NCBI GenBank assembly: GCA_037044905.1
Contig: JBAOKB010000147.1
Span: 186,001 to 250,000, forward strand
Direction: 5' to 3'
Origin: Hortaea werneckii
Taxonomy: Eukaryota; Ascomycota; Dothideomycetes; Mycosphaerellales; Teratosphaeriaceae
DNA: 64,000 nt
Position numbers and translations under genes: made by a program. Positions within the stretch are counted from its first letter, which is position 1. The number at the start of each line of letters is the position of its first letter. The notes beneath the pieces are model-generated. The model was not told the DNA's origin. It made no database searches and saw only the letters and a program-made list of their open reading frames with translations. Below, piece after piece: positions 25,155 through 36,751 of the stretch.

Positions 25155-27500
25155 ATGGCACCATCCGCAATCAGCGCCGGAGCTGAAAAGCTTCAAAAGC
25201 ACTTGGACGGCTCTTTGGAAGGCAAGAAGATGGCAGACATGGCCCATGATATGAAAGATGTCCATGACCCGAAGAACCGCATCACGACCGACTATGGCGT
25301 TACCCAACACAACACTGACGACTGGTTGAAAATCGCCAACAATGACAAGACGGGACCAATGCTCTTGGAAGATCACGCTGCCCGCGAGAAGATCAACAGC
25401 TTCGATCATGAAAGAATACCGGAACGTGTTGTGCATGCCCGTGGTGCTGCCGCGTTTGGCAACTTCAAGTTGCACAAGAGCTTGGAGAAATACACCACTG
25501 CCGGTGTTCTGACAGACACTAGCCGCAACACGCCATTGGTCCTGAGATTCTCGACTGTGCTTGGCAGCAGGGGAAGCGCAGACACTGTGCGTGACGTTAG
25601 GGGGTTCGCGGTTAAGTTCTACACGGATGAAGGCAATTGGTGAGCTTTGTCTCCCCGTGCGTGCAATGTGATATGACGCTAACATCACATCAAGGGATAT
25701 CGTTGGTAACAACATTCCTGTCTTCTTCATTCAGGACGCAATGAAGTTTCCGGATGTTATCCATGCCAGCAAGCCTGAGCCTCACAACGAAATTCCGCAA
25801 GGGCAATCGGCTCACAATAACTTCTGGGACTTCCAAAACCTCCATACTGAAGCTACGCACATGTTTATGTGGCAACAGTCTGACCGCGCCATTCCTCGGT
25901 CCTACCGCATGATGCAAGGCTTTGGTGTAAATGCGTTCAAGCTCACCAACGCGGAGGGCAAGGCTTTCCTGTGCAAGTTCATCTTCACACCACGTCTCGG
26001 GAGTACACTCGTTTGTTTGGGACGAAGCGCTCAAGCTGGCGGGTCAAGATCCAGATTTCCACCGTAAGGACTTGTATGAAGCATCGACAACGGTCTGTAC
26101 CCGAAGTGGGACTTCGGTGTCCAGACCATTCCCGAAGAGGAGGCAGACAGCTATGAATTCGATCCTCTTGATGCCACCAAGATTTGGCCGGAAGACCGTT
26201 TTCCAGTAGAATATTGCGGTGAGCTTGAGCTGAACCGAAACGTGGACGAGTACTTCACGCAGACCGAGCAGGTTGCCTTCTGTACAGGCCACCTGGTGCC
26301 AGGCATTCACCACTCCGATGACCCGCTGCTGCAGGGCCGTAACTTCTCTTACCTGGACACCCAGCTCAGCCGTTTGGGCAAGAACTGGCAGGAGCTGCCG
26401 GTCAACCGTCCAGTCTGTCCTGTCATGAACCACAACCGTGATGGACAGCTCCGCCACACCATTACAAAGGGCACAGTGAACTACGTAGGTCCTCAAAAGC
26501 ACGAAGCCTTGCGAGCAGATGCTAACAAATGATGTAGTGGCCTAACCGTTACGGTGCTGCACCGCCCGCCGACCCATTCGAGGGCAAGCACGTCTACGTT
26601 GACTACCCTGCAAAGGTTGAAGGTATCAAGGCTCGCCTACGGAGCAAGAAATTCCAGGATCACTACAGCCAGGCGCAGTTGTTCTACAACTCACTTTCGG
26701 AGCCCGAGAAGATGCACATCGCAGCTGCATTGTCCTTCGAGCTGGACCACTGCGACGACCCGCTTGTTATCGAGCCCATGTGCCAGCGCCTGACGGACAT
26801 CGACATTGGTCTCGCACAGCAAGTCGCGGACCTTGTTGGCGGGACTATCCCGCAAAAGGCTAACCGTTCAAACGAAGGCAAGAAGACCAAGAACGTTTCT
26901 CAAACGGAAGTCCAGCCAAAGGAGCCGACTATCGAGTCACGTCGCGTCGCAATTATTATTGCGGACGGCTATGACGCCGTTGCCTACAACGGAATCCTGG
27001 GTGCTCTCAAGGGTGCTAAGGCCCTCCCTTACACCATCGGTCCCAGGAGGAGCCCGATCTACGCCGCCGGCGAGGACAAGAGCTCCGGCAAAGGCGTCAA
27101 GCCAGACCACAGCCTTGAAGGCATGCGGAGCACCATGTTCGACTCCATCTTCGTTCCCGGCGGCGCGGACTCGATCGCTACGCTTCGCAAGAACGGCCGT
27201 GCCCTCCACTGGGTGCGCGAAGCGTACGCTCATCTGAAAGCGATCGGCGCCACTGGCGAGGCTGTCGACTTCATCCGCGACGCCTGCCAGCTGGAAGGCA
27301 TGGAGTTCTCCACCAGTAGCGATGTTGTGGACAGCTACGGTGTCGTGACAGCGTCCAAGGTGCAGCCGGAGAGTTTCAAGGAGACGCTCGCTATGGCGAA
27401 GGGTGCCAAGGACTTTATCGACGCCTATACGTATGAAATCTCGCAGCACAAGAACTTTGAGCGCGAGTTGAAGGGGTTCCCCATGATGGTGGCATACTAG
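25155..27500 (+). CDS. Large-subunit catalase with C-terminal DJ-1/PfpI-like domain
   Basis: Haem catalase of the large-subunit clade; decomposes hydrogen peroxide. Exons are 25155-25639, 25695-26484 and 26538-27500. Distal haem-pocket His is in [12 protein letters not shown], the distal Asn in [15 protein letters not shown] and the proximal haem-ligand Tyr in [13 protein letters not shown]. The C-terminal ~200 residues begin near [20 protein letters not shown] and form the flavodoxin/DJ-1-like domain that defines this clade. An extra G at 25999-26001 (PRLG to VHSFVWDEA) and a missing A near 26083 (YEA to [10 protein letters not shown]) break the frame; corrected length is 745 residues. The usual KFHW segment reads KFIF here. 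No signal peptide is apparent, so it is probably intracellular. Confidence 0.95.
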
Positions 27501-28029
27501 GGAGTGGAGAAGCGAAGGGAGATTAATGAAACGGCCGAGCATATTATCTCTGTAGTGATACCATTGTAATTTTCTGTTGTTTTGATCGAATGAATGCGCA
27601 TTTCCGCTGGTGCTGAAAAACTCCCAGGTTGGTGAATGCACGTGACAAAGCTTGTGACATTACCATCCTGTCCACATTAATGAAGGTACCTGGGTAGTTA
27701 ATCAATCGATAAGGCGCAAAAGTGAAAGGAGAATGCAGATTGGATAATCAGTCGAAAGTTTTGGTTGGGATGGATGTCGGCGGTCGGATCGGATCAGGCA
27801 GCTGCGGCGGACGCGGGTAAAGCCGCTCCAGTTTTGACCGCCGCAGAGAAACAAACCCCGCCGCCCTCTAATTTGCATCGCAACACACCAAACAACTCGA
27901 CTCTTCGTCTTTTCCCGACGTCAGCGACACACCCACGCCGACATTTCCAGTCAGATTCGGCGATCTCTACGCGGACGAATCTAGCTTCGGAGCACGACAC
28001 TACGATAACACCTCGTACGCGACTATACC
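27501..28029. other. Intergenic region catalase/Ran
   Basis: Carries the catalase 3' flank and the Ran promoter and leader. No gene supported. Confidence 0.5.
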
Positions 28030-28851
28030 ATGGCTGAGGGGCAGCAAGTTCCTACCTTCAAGCTTGTGCTTGTCGGTGATGGTGGTACTGGCAAGGTGAG
28101 TGAGCGGGAAAAGTAGCGATACTGCGCGGGTCTTCTCAGCGAACGACCATGGAGAGGATGGGGCCGACAAGAAGGGCAAGAAGAAATGCTAACACGACTC
28201 TCCACCACAGACCACCTTCGTCAAGCGTCACCTGACGGGTGAGTTCGAGAAGAAGTACATCGCCACTCTCGGTGTCGAAGTCCACCCGCTCGGCTTCTCT
28301 ACCAACCTCGGCCAGATCCAGTTCGACGTGTGGGACACTGCGGGACAGGAGAAGTTCGGTGGTCTCCGTGATGGCTACTACATCAACGGCCAGTGCGGTA
28401 TCATCATGTTCGATGTGACCTCCCGTATCACCTACAAGAACGTCCCCAACTGGCACCGCGACCTCGTCCGTGTCTGCGAGAACATCCCGATTGTCCTGAC
28501 CGGCAACAAGGTCGACGTCAAGGAGCGTAAGGTCAAGGCGAAGACCATCACTTTCCACAGGAAGAAGAACCTGCAGTACTACGACATCTCCGCCAAGAGC
28601 AACTACAACTTCGAGAAGCCGTTCCTGTGGCTGGCACGGAAGCTGGTCGGCAACCAGAGCTTGGTAAGTCAGGGAATGTCAACTTAATCTTAGATCACGT
28701 TTGCTAACAATGATTGCAGGAGTTCGTTGCGGCCCCAGCTCTCGCCCCGCCTGAGGTGCAGGTCGACCAGGCTGCCATGGAGCAGTATCAGAAGGAGATG
28801 CAGGACGCCGCACAGATGCCTCTGCCGGACGAGGAGGACCCCGACTTGTAA
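28030..28851 (+). CDS. GSP1: Ran/Gsp1 small GTPase
   Basis: Nuclear-transport and spindle-assembly GTPase. Exons 28030-28095, 28211-28663 and 28720-28851 sum to 651 nt and give exactly 216 residues, the canonical Ran size. The P-loop GDGGTGKT is split by the first intron after Lys22. The switch II motif [18 protein letters not shown], the base-specificity motif TGNKVD and the SAK motif [14 protein letters not shown] are all present. The acidic C-terminal tail ends EEDPDL, as expected for Ran, and replaces the prenylation motif of Rab/Rho proteins. No frame disruption: this gene is a useful internal control for sequence accuracy. Confidence 0.98.
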
Positions 28852-30170
28852 GCCGATCGCACGCACACTGCGATTCCAAAAAGCAAGGGGAAATCAAAAA
28901 GCACATGAATCCAGCACTGGAGCCAGGAAAAGCTGCACATGCCATGCGAAAGGCAACGACCGCTGGCAATCCTGAGCAGACGGAGCAAGCATGAGAGGGC
29001 TTAAGGTCGCGTGGACCTGGCGGTGGAATTCCCTTTTTCACGGCGAGAGCGGTTGAGCGTGTGCTTTTCTTCTTTTCATTTTATTTGACGACCTCACAAG
29101 AATAACTATCATGAGACTTTATGCTTGCTACTCTTTTGCTCCGTCGGGGAGGCAGCGCTCAGCGATGGGCGTTCACCTCCCCACTCACCTCTCACAGGAG
29201 AAAGCAAGCGCTGCCTTTTAGATAGATGATCATGTATCCACTGAGAAAAAAGTTTAGCGAGCAGGTTTGTCCCAGCTCTTCGTCGCTACATGGACATTGC
29301 GCTATTGTAAGCAACATCTAGAGTTTACATCGGAAGGCGTGTCTCCTTCGCCCAAGGATCAGACGGTAAAGTGACTTGTGGAACTTATCTTGGCTTTATG
29401 GTTGCTCTGGTGAGAAGTCACGCCACACACAGTAGGACCAAGGAACTCACAATGGAGAATGGGGATCGGAAGGTAAAGTACTGTAGTGTAAGGACCATTT
29501 TCACTCTTGCTTGATACACGTTGATCATTTGCAGTAGTATCAGCCCTGGCTAACGGCTTTCTGGACGTGCCGCTAACTCCAGAACGACGCAAGGAAACAT
29601 CCATGTTCACAATGCCGAGTATTCTTCCCATCATTCAAATTGAGCAACACGTCTCTCACAATGTTCAATAAGCGATGCTGCAAGTGGATTCGGAGCACCC
29701 ATTCAAGTGACTGCGTAGAAGGCTGTACTCCGTTGCTTTTGTTGTAACATTGCATCAGTACCGAGTATATACCGCCTCTTTGCAAACACAGTCTTCGCGT
29801 ACAGCTTCCTTTTCAAGGGCCTCGAGGAAGACAACGTCCTACAGGACCACATCAGATCGACCCCCAGCCAAAAAGCTTGTCGGGCGGGAATCAGAGCGGC
29901 AAACCCGCATCTGGTTCAACTGTCTCCGACTTTGCCGATTTTCCGCGCGCTGTCACCTTCCAGATTACCGCACGTCACGACGGGCATTATTGGCTTCCAC
30001 GATCGTCCCTCTGATGGAGCCGATTACGGAGTCGCTGTCCCAGAACGACTGTAGGGCGTGCATTGTACTGCGTAAGTATTAGTCCTCACTAACTTTCTTA
30101 TACTATTGCTTTCCTTTGCATCTTTCTTTGAGTCGCAATCGAGTTGCTTGGATGGACAAGGTGCAGCACA
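28852..30170. other. Intergenic region Ran/MFS
   Basis: 1.3 kb with no supported gene. Contains a 9-bp-arm inverted repeat (29151-29215) downstream of Ran. The right part is the MFS promoter. Confidence 0.5.
29151..29215. repeat. Inverted repeat downstream of Ran
   Basis: GGCAGCGCT at 29151-29159 is complementary to AGCGCTGCC at 29207-29215, separated by 47 nt. GGGGAGG just before and into the left arm can alternatively pair with CCTCCCC inside the loop. It could be a 3'-UTR hairpin of the Ran transcript; no function is claimed. Confidence 0.5.
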
Positions 30171-32275
30171 ATGCAATCGTATCTGCAGTACAAGAGGTTT
30201 AGAGATGCGGCGGCGAAGCAATTAGAAAGAGATCGGGTCAAGCTTCGAAATCAACAGCAAGAGGAAAGAGAGGATCGCGAACGGGAGTGGATCACGACTG
30301 GGTCCAGCGATGATAGCAAGACCGATCTTGAGAAGAATGGTAGCGGGGAGGAAGATGCGCGGGCAGGTGACATCCTCCCGCATGGAGTACACGCTGGGGA
30401 TGCGGATCCAACTATAGATCCCTCACTGCTGCATGAGGAAAAGGCGACCATGCAGGAAGACCAACGGCCGGACAACTTTCGGGAAGAAGCTGAAGAAGCT
30501 GAAGAAGCTGGACACAGGCGGCATGAGCGCGAAGAGGACGGTGACGATGATGAGGATGACGACGATGACTATGAGTTAGCTCAGCAACGAACCACGCTCT
30601 CGCGCATGACCACGCAACATTCCACCGGCACAGCCTTGGGCAATGTCCTTACGGGCATCAACGTACGGAAACGCTCGACGAAGGAAGGCGGCGATGGCAA
30701 CGTATTCGTAGTCGGCTACGAAGGACCAGACGATCCGAACGACCCGCACAACTGGCCTCTATCTCGACGGATCCCCTGCACGTTCCTAGTTGCCGGGATA
30801 GGGTGTGTAGTGGGGATCGCCAGCGCGATCGAGAGCAGCGCCTTGAAGCCCGCTGCTGAGGAGTTCGGCGTGGCAGAAGTGGTGGAGTCCATGGCTACTG
30901 GTCTCTTCCTGATCGGCTTCGGGGCTGGGTCGCTCTTCGCAGGGCCTATCTCTGAGACGGTGGGCCGCAATCCGGTCTATATCTGTACGCTGGCCATCTA
31001 TATGTGCTTTTTGGTCGGCTGTGCTTTGGCGCCTAATATTGGAGGCCAGCTGGCGATGAGGTTCATAGCCGGTTGCTTTGCTTCCACGCCGCTTACTTGT
31101 GCGGGCGGGACGATCAGTGATCTTTGGAATCCTTTGGAGCGGGTTTTCTCCTTCCCAATCTTTGCTAATGCGGCTTTTACTGGTGAGTTATGCGGAACTC
31201 AGACACTTGCGATCGTTGCTGACTCCCTGCTCCAGGACCTCTCCTGGGCCCGGTTATGGGCGGCTACATTGTCATGTTCCTCGACTGGCGCTGGGTCGAG
31301 TGGATCACACTTATCGCCTCGGGTCTGGTTCTCACCATCGTCGTGCTCTTCCAGCCTGAGACGTACCCGCCTATCCTGTTGAAATGGAAGGCTCAGCATC
31401 TCCGCGAGCTCACAGGCGATGAACGATACAGGTCCGAGATGGAAATCCGACAGCAGACTTTCCTGCACCGACTCCAACGCGCTCTATGGCGACCTTTCCT
31501 CTTGACATCCCGCGAGCCGATCATTATCCTCATTGCTCTGTATTTGACTGTCATCTATATTGTGCTCTTCGGCTTTCTCGATGGCTACCCCTACATCTTC
31601 ACCGACGTTTATGGTATAAATGAAGGGCTGACTGGGCTCTGCTTCCTTGGGATCATTGTCGGTCTTTTTGGCGCTACCGCATTGGTCCCTATCATTTACA
31701 AATGGGCTAAGCGGGACTTGCAGAAGATCCAGGAGCAAGGCGGTGACAGGTTGCCTCCGGAGTTCAGACTTTGGTACAGTATGCTTGGAGGCTCGGTTGC
31801 AATTCCCATCAGCCTTTTCTGGATGGGATGGACGGACTACCCGCACATCTCCATCTGGTCACCCTTGGCCGCGTCGGTTTTGTTCGGCTACGGCATCCTT
31901 TGCGGTAAGCTTATTCCTCAAGTAAAGACCTTGCTGTTCTTGCTGACCGCTTTGCAGTCTTCATAACGTGTTACCAGTACATTATCGATGCGTACGAGGC
32001 GTTCGCCGCTTCCGCTCTGGCATCGATCACGCTTATTCGATATGCCGCTTCTGGCGGGATGGTCATTGTCAGCGTGCCATTTTATGAGGTAAGTTCAATG
32101 GAACTGTGTGGTTGTCCTCCAATGACCAAGTGACTGACACATTGGTCAGAATATGGGTGTCCATTACACCTTAACCATTTTGGCATGCTTAAGTGCCTTG
32201 CTTGTGCCAGTGCCGTACGTGTTCTACAAGTATGGCCCTTGGATCCGCTCACACTCCAAGTATGCTGTCGCTTAG
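30171..32275 (+). CDS. MFS drug:H+ antiporter (DHA1-like) with long acidic N-terminus
   Basis: Twelve-helix major facilitator of the fungal DHA1 multidrug/polyamine type. Exons 30171-31182, 31236-31904, 31958-32088 and 32150-32275 total 1938 nt, 645 residues, with no frame problem. The first ~190 residues are hydrophilic, with runs of Glu/Asp (around 30530-30580) and no membrane segment. The signature DPNDPHNWPLSRR then precedes the first helix, as in many DHA1 members. The loop-2 motif is GPISETVGRNPVY, and the motif after helix 5 region reads GPLLGPVMGGY. The substrate cannot be told. The chosen start is the first ATG in frame (30171); upstream there is no in-frame ATG before a stop. Confidence 0.9.
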
Positions 32276-32624
32276 AAGATGAATCTCTTTTACTCTTGAT
32301 CGTTGGAGTTGGTGTTGTGCTGGATTGGGTCGGGCTTTGTATAGTGTGCATTTCAAAAGCGATATACCCATGTAGTTATATAGACTGTGTGTATGCTCCC
32401 CGTGATCTCGTATGTTGGATCTTGCATCAACTTCCTCACGAATCACGAGCATCCATGTAACCATCCTGTGACGTTTGACGGCTTGAAGCCACCACGGCGC
32501 TACTGCGGTCCTTTCTTTCAACTTCAGCAACTTCACAGCTTGCATGATCCACCCCGACCAACCTCATCCTCTACAGACTCACTTACTTCGCCGTATTTGT
32601 CATAACACTCTCATCCTCTTCAAA
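32276..32624. other. Short intergenic region MFS/ABM
   Basis: About 350 bp carrying the MFS 3' flank and the promoter/leader of the small gene at 32625. Nothing else seen. Confidence 0.5.
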
Positions 32625-33178
32625 ATGGTTTACACATTGGTCGTGCACCTGTACGCTAAGGCGGACGATGAGTCCATCAACAAGCTCGTCGCCAAGCTTC
32701 AGGAAGCCTCCCAGGTCTACTCCAACGACAAGGAGACCCTCGGATGGTGAGCATCAATATGTGGCCGCGCTTGAAACCAGATGTCTAATTGATGATCAGG
32801 TTCGTGATGCAGAGCGAGTCGGACAAGCGTGCTTTCACTATCGTAAGACCACCCATACTCAGACAGCTCAGAGAAATTGCCATCTTACTAACCGTTGACC
32901 GTCTCAGGTGGAGCGCTACGAACATGAGAGCTCGCAGAAGTATCATCTGGAGAACCCATACTGGCAGACGTACGTCGAGCTCGTTTTTATATTACTCTAG
33001 GTTTCCAGCGAATGACCAACTGACTCTACTGATTAGGTTCGACAAGTACGTCGTCCCGTTGCTAGACAAGCCGATGGACCTCAGGCGTCTCAATGAGCTC
33101 GACACGAGCAAGGAAGTGCGTGTTGAGCATGACCAGACGCTTTGGGAGAACGTCAAGAAGCACCAGAGTCAGTCTTAG
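32625..33178 (+). CDS. Small ABM-like (dimeric alpha/beta-barrel) protein
   Basis: Four short exons (32625-32746, 32800-32842, 32908-32969, 33037-33178) give 122 residues with no frame break. The pattern TLVVHLYAKADDES, then an amphipathic helix, then GWFVMQSESDKRAFTIVERYE and a helical HLENPYWQTFDKYVVPLL fits the antibiotic-biosynthesis-monooxygenase superfamily fold, a ferredoxin-like dimer. Members include quinone-forming monooxygenases and many proteins of unknown activity, so no reaction is assigned. Exons as short as 43 nt make it easy to miss. It is convergent with the dehydrogenase at 33476. Confidence 0.75.
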
Positions 33179-33475
33179 GGAGCCTGAAGAGTGAGGACAG
33201 GGTCCTCTGACCCCGTGGCATGTCCATTTTTCAAGCTACTGTACTGCACAGCCTTTACGTGAATCAACATGAAAGTCAAGGCTGAAATTTGCTTCATCGC
33301 TTCTGTTTCCCATTGCGTTGAAAAGGCAAATCTAAGAAAGAAAAATTGACGTGGTTCCGAGTAAGCCTCATTAACCACAGGAGGTACAAGCAGTCTGCGG
33401 CCGGGCTTTTTGAGAGCATTTCCGAAGACATGATACGGATTTCCAAGTCTCCCGAGATACAAGACCACTCCTCTT

Positions 33476-34512
33476 TTAATGTCTCGGCGGCCTAGACACT
33501 GACGCACCAGCCTTGATTAAGGAATTCTGACATTGCCTCCCAGCCCTGAAATCTTCTAGGTTCTGGAACGTGACCTCTGCGATTTCCCCCAGAGCCTCCT
33601 GTGTGAAGAAGGCCTGATGACCCGTGAGAAGCACGTTATGAAAAGTCGTCAGCCGCATGTAATCATCGTCATGGACGATCTCGCCGGAGTGGTCGTCATA
33701 GAACAGAGCCTTCTCGCCTTCATAGACATCTAGTGCAAGGCCGCCTAGCTGTTTGCTCTTGAGTGCTCGGATGACGGCTTTAGTATCGATCAAGCCGCCA
33801 CGAGAGGTGTTGATGAGCATAGCGCCACGCTTCATCTTTTCTAGCGAGGCCTCGTTGATCATATACTGTGTACTCTCCAGCAAAGGGCAGTGAAGGCTCA
33901 CAATGTCGCTTTCGGCCAGCAGCACATCTAGCTCAACGTATTCGCCAACGGACTCAAATCCGTCATTACGGAAGACGTCGTAGCCTAGCACACGACAACC
34001 AAAGCCTTTCATGATACGCGCGCAACGGCTAATCCGATCCGTCCAGTTCCCGCCACACCCACAGTCTTGCCATGCAACGTCTGACCCAGCAAGCCTTCAA
34101 TGTTAAAGTTGCCCTCGCGGACACGATTGTACGCACGATGCGTGTTCCGGTTCAGGGTCTGGATCAGGGCAACTGCGAACTCTGCCACTGCTTCGGGGGA
34201 GTAAGCTGGGACATTCGCCACGAAGAAGCCGAGCTCCTCAGCTTTCGCCAGATCGACGTTGTTGTAGCCTGCGCAGCGCATGAGGATGGCTTTGACGCCG
34301 TGTTCGTGTAGACGCTGGATGACTGGAGCATCGACTGTGTCGTTCACAAAGCAGCACACTGCGTCAGCATCCTTGGCAATGTCCACTGTCTCGGCTGAGA
34401 GCGGGATGGGATGGAAGTTGAGCTGGATGTCGGAGGCGACGTGCTTTGCGTCCAAGGTCGCTGAAAGATAGTATCGGTCGTGAGATTTGGCGCTGAAGAC
34501 TGCGAGCTTCAT
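33476..34512 (-). CDS. D-2-hydroxyacid dehydrogenase (D-lactate dehydrogenase-like)
   Basis: NAD-dependent D-isomer-specific 2-hydroxyacid dehydrogenase, cytosolic. The start MKLAVFSAKSHDRYYL is typical of the D-LDH subgroup. The substrate-binding stretch RCAGYNNVDL and the Rossmann motif GVAGTGRIGLAVAR follow. The catalytic Arg lies in INTSRGGLIDT, the acidic partner in LDVYEGEKALFYDD and the catalytic His in LLTGHQAFFTQEAL. The frame shifts at the GCGCGC run 34016-34022: a two-base CG surplus (or one missing base) separates LAVAR from IMKGFGCRVLGYD. Corrected length is about 344 residues, the usual size. The C-terminal tail after the AGR residues is not conserved-looking. Bacterial-type D-LDH genes are common in filamentous fungi; substrate is inferred only. 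Confidence 0.88.
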
Positions 34513-34789
34513 CTTGGCTTTCTACGAGTACTTCGGTTTGGTGACGTACGTCAGAAGCGTCAGCTTGATAGGCTTTATACGATGGACAGGCAGTGAAGAC
34601 TGCCTCCGGCCCCGCTTCGCTGAGTCGATCAACTGTCTGATTGTTGGATGTTGAGTCCTTCCATAGGCTTGAGTATGACAACATGTATACGTGAAGTCAG
34701 GCTGAGACCTTGGCAAGATGAGCTGAAGGTGGTGGGGGCCACAGGATCCGGCGGAAGCTGATTGGTAGAAGCTGGTCGATGGATGGATA

Positions 34790-35407
34790 TCATTGTAGGA
34801 GCAGTGAGGCTTCAGAAGCATTATTTTCGGATAAAATAGCAGCAACCACCAGACAACCGACTTCTCCCAAACAGATCGCCATGGCTTTATATAGCCAGTC
34901 CAGCTCCTCAGCATCGATCACGGGGAGCTTATCCGTCTCTACAACCCTAGACAACAACCATTCGAAGTCCAAGATATCGCCATCGCTTCCACGATCTACC
35001 ACCGTCACGGCTCTCAACAGCAACAGATCCGCCACGGACGCCAGGGAGCCCTCTCCAAGGGCCTCCGTAGCGTGAATCCGTTCAATGCACCCGGCCCCGC
35101 CCATCTCAATCAGGTCGAGGTAGATTATGAAGCCTTGCGGGGCACTGAACGCGATTTTGCCGTCGGGATGCTGACTGAAGTTGAGAGCGCCGTCCAATAT
35201 CCCACTTCCGATGTCATGTATTGCGTCGGGAGGCGCCGCAACGTCCACGTCTCCCGTCTTCTATGGCGAGGAGTGGGCAGCGCTAGCAGCTCCTCCAACA
35301 AGAACGAGCTGGCGGCGGAGATCCGGCCGGACCAGGCAGGTGGTCGCTGCGAAGCAGGCGAAGATTGCTTCGCGGAGTGGATTGGCGATGGGGAGTTTGG
35401 TCGGCAT
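34790..35407 (-). pseudogene. Nucleotidyltransferase-fold protein interrupted by in-frame TAG
   Basis: A single frame of 206 codons from ATG 35407 to the stop at 34790 is interrupted only by a TAG at 35263-35261. The segment before the stop ends LVLVGGAASAAHSSP; directly after it reads KTGDVDVAAPPDAI. Together this matches the GG...(10-15 residues)...DxD signature of the nucleotidyltransferase fold (as in AbiEii-type and related proteins). The downstream stretch SAPQGFIIYLDLIEMGG supplies the expected following strand. Unlike the other breaks in the window, this is a base substitution with no frame change; CAG to TAG would be a CpA-to-TpA change. It could be a genuine pseudogene, an allele, or a base error. 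Substrate and function are unknown. Confidence 0.5.
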
Positions 35408-35707
35408 GATGTCTAGAATTAATAATGGTATTGTATCTAACGCTGGGTTAGCAACGAGGATACGTTTGTCCGCAGCTTCGTACTTACAAATATGTGGCGT
35501 CTGGCTTTGCTGTATAATGCTGTACAGGAGAAGAAGCCGATCATTGCAGTAGCCCAAGAAGCTCCGTATACTATGAAACATGGGCACCACAAGAAGGGAA
35601 ACTGCGTTATACTTTTCAAGAGGCAGGTTTGATGTAGGGGTTTGTCATTACCTAAATAGTCGCGCGCCACAACAGATAATCAGAAGCAACTTCCCGAGCC
35701 AACTTGC

Positions 35708-36751
35708 CTATTCCACCGCACCATCGTATCCTTCGCCACCGCGTTTGCGCTTCCTTGAAGGTCGTTCCTCTTCGCCGACGGACGCAACCACAGTCCTTGG
35801 CAGCTTAACCTCGACGAGCCAGGGGGGCTGTTGCATACCTTCCTCAGGCCCTTCAATAGCCGCATTGACAAACAACGTTTGCGCTCCAGCTTGAATGTCA
35901 TGCTTGGCGGTACTGCAGTGACCATTAGCGAACACAGGTAGCGATTCGTGTTTCCTTCTCTCTCTTAATCTCCGCTGTGTCGGTAGCCTTTACTGTCATC
36001 CGTGCCAAAGTATCTACCAGCAGGGACCTGTCGTTGTCGATGCTCGTGAAATGCGTTGGTCGACTGTCCACCACCTCGTCACGCCAGTGGACTTTTTTCG
36101 CGCCCCAACTTTCGTGGATGTGGCCGAAACAGTGCACCTGCGGGCGGGCAGATGCGACTGCGGCGAAGAGACTTGGGCTCCCTGCCCTCTTGCCGTCAGC
36201 GGTGCGGTCTAGAATGCCGAGGGGCGGAGAGTGGGTGATGGCGATGTCCGTTCCGGGCTGCAAAGGCCACTCATGCTCTTCGTCTGGTCGGTATTGAAAG
36301 CCCCAGTCTGCATTGAGAGAGCATGTGTACGGGCTGGCAAAGACTGTGAGTGTTGATCCGTTAGCCAAATGAAACGTATGTGTGCCTTCGTCAAGGAGAT
36401 GGATTCCTGCTGCCTTTGCCTCGTCGCTTTCGAAAAGCGCCCGGGCTTCGCCAAAAGTTCCGTATTCGCGCTTGACCAGCGCATCGTCGAGAGGGGGATC
36501 GATGGCGGCCAGTTTGCTTTTGAAGACCTGGGCGTCGAGCGTGAAGTCGTGGTTACCAGCGATCACGAGCTTAAAGGAGCTCGAATGGACTGCAGCGTTT
36601 GAAGCGTGGTCTTGAACTCGTGCAGCTTGGATTCCTCTGTCAGATCGCCGCAGTGAATGGCAACATCAGCATCTGCGACGCACTTGTACTTCATCTCTTC
36701 TCCATGCGTATCGGACATGATTAGTAGTCGTGTAGAGATGTCGATCGTCAT
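35708..36751 (-). CDS. Calcineurin-like metallophosphoesterase
   Basis: Metallophosphatase of the calcineurin-like superfamily, close to fungal/animal UPF0046-type phosphodiesterases. The binuclear metal motifs are in order: MSDTHGEEMKYK (D-x-H), HCGDLTEESK (GD), VIAGNHDFTL (GNHD), ITHSPPLGILD and HCFGHIHESWG (GH-x-H). The C-terminal segment is AQTLFVNAAIEGPEEG then PPWLVEVKLPR. A missing base in the AAA at 36573-36575 and an extra base in GG at 35937-35938 (plus strand) split the gene into three segments. The net length of 1044 nt encodes 347 residues. ATG at 36751. Substrate unknown; cyclic nucleotides or phosphoproteins are possible in the family. Confidence 0.85.
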
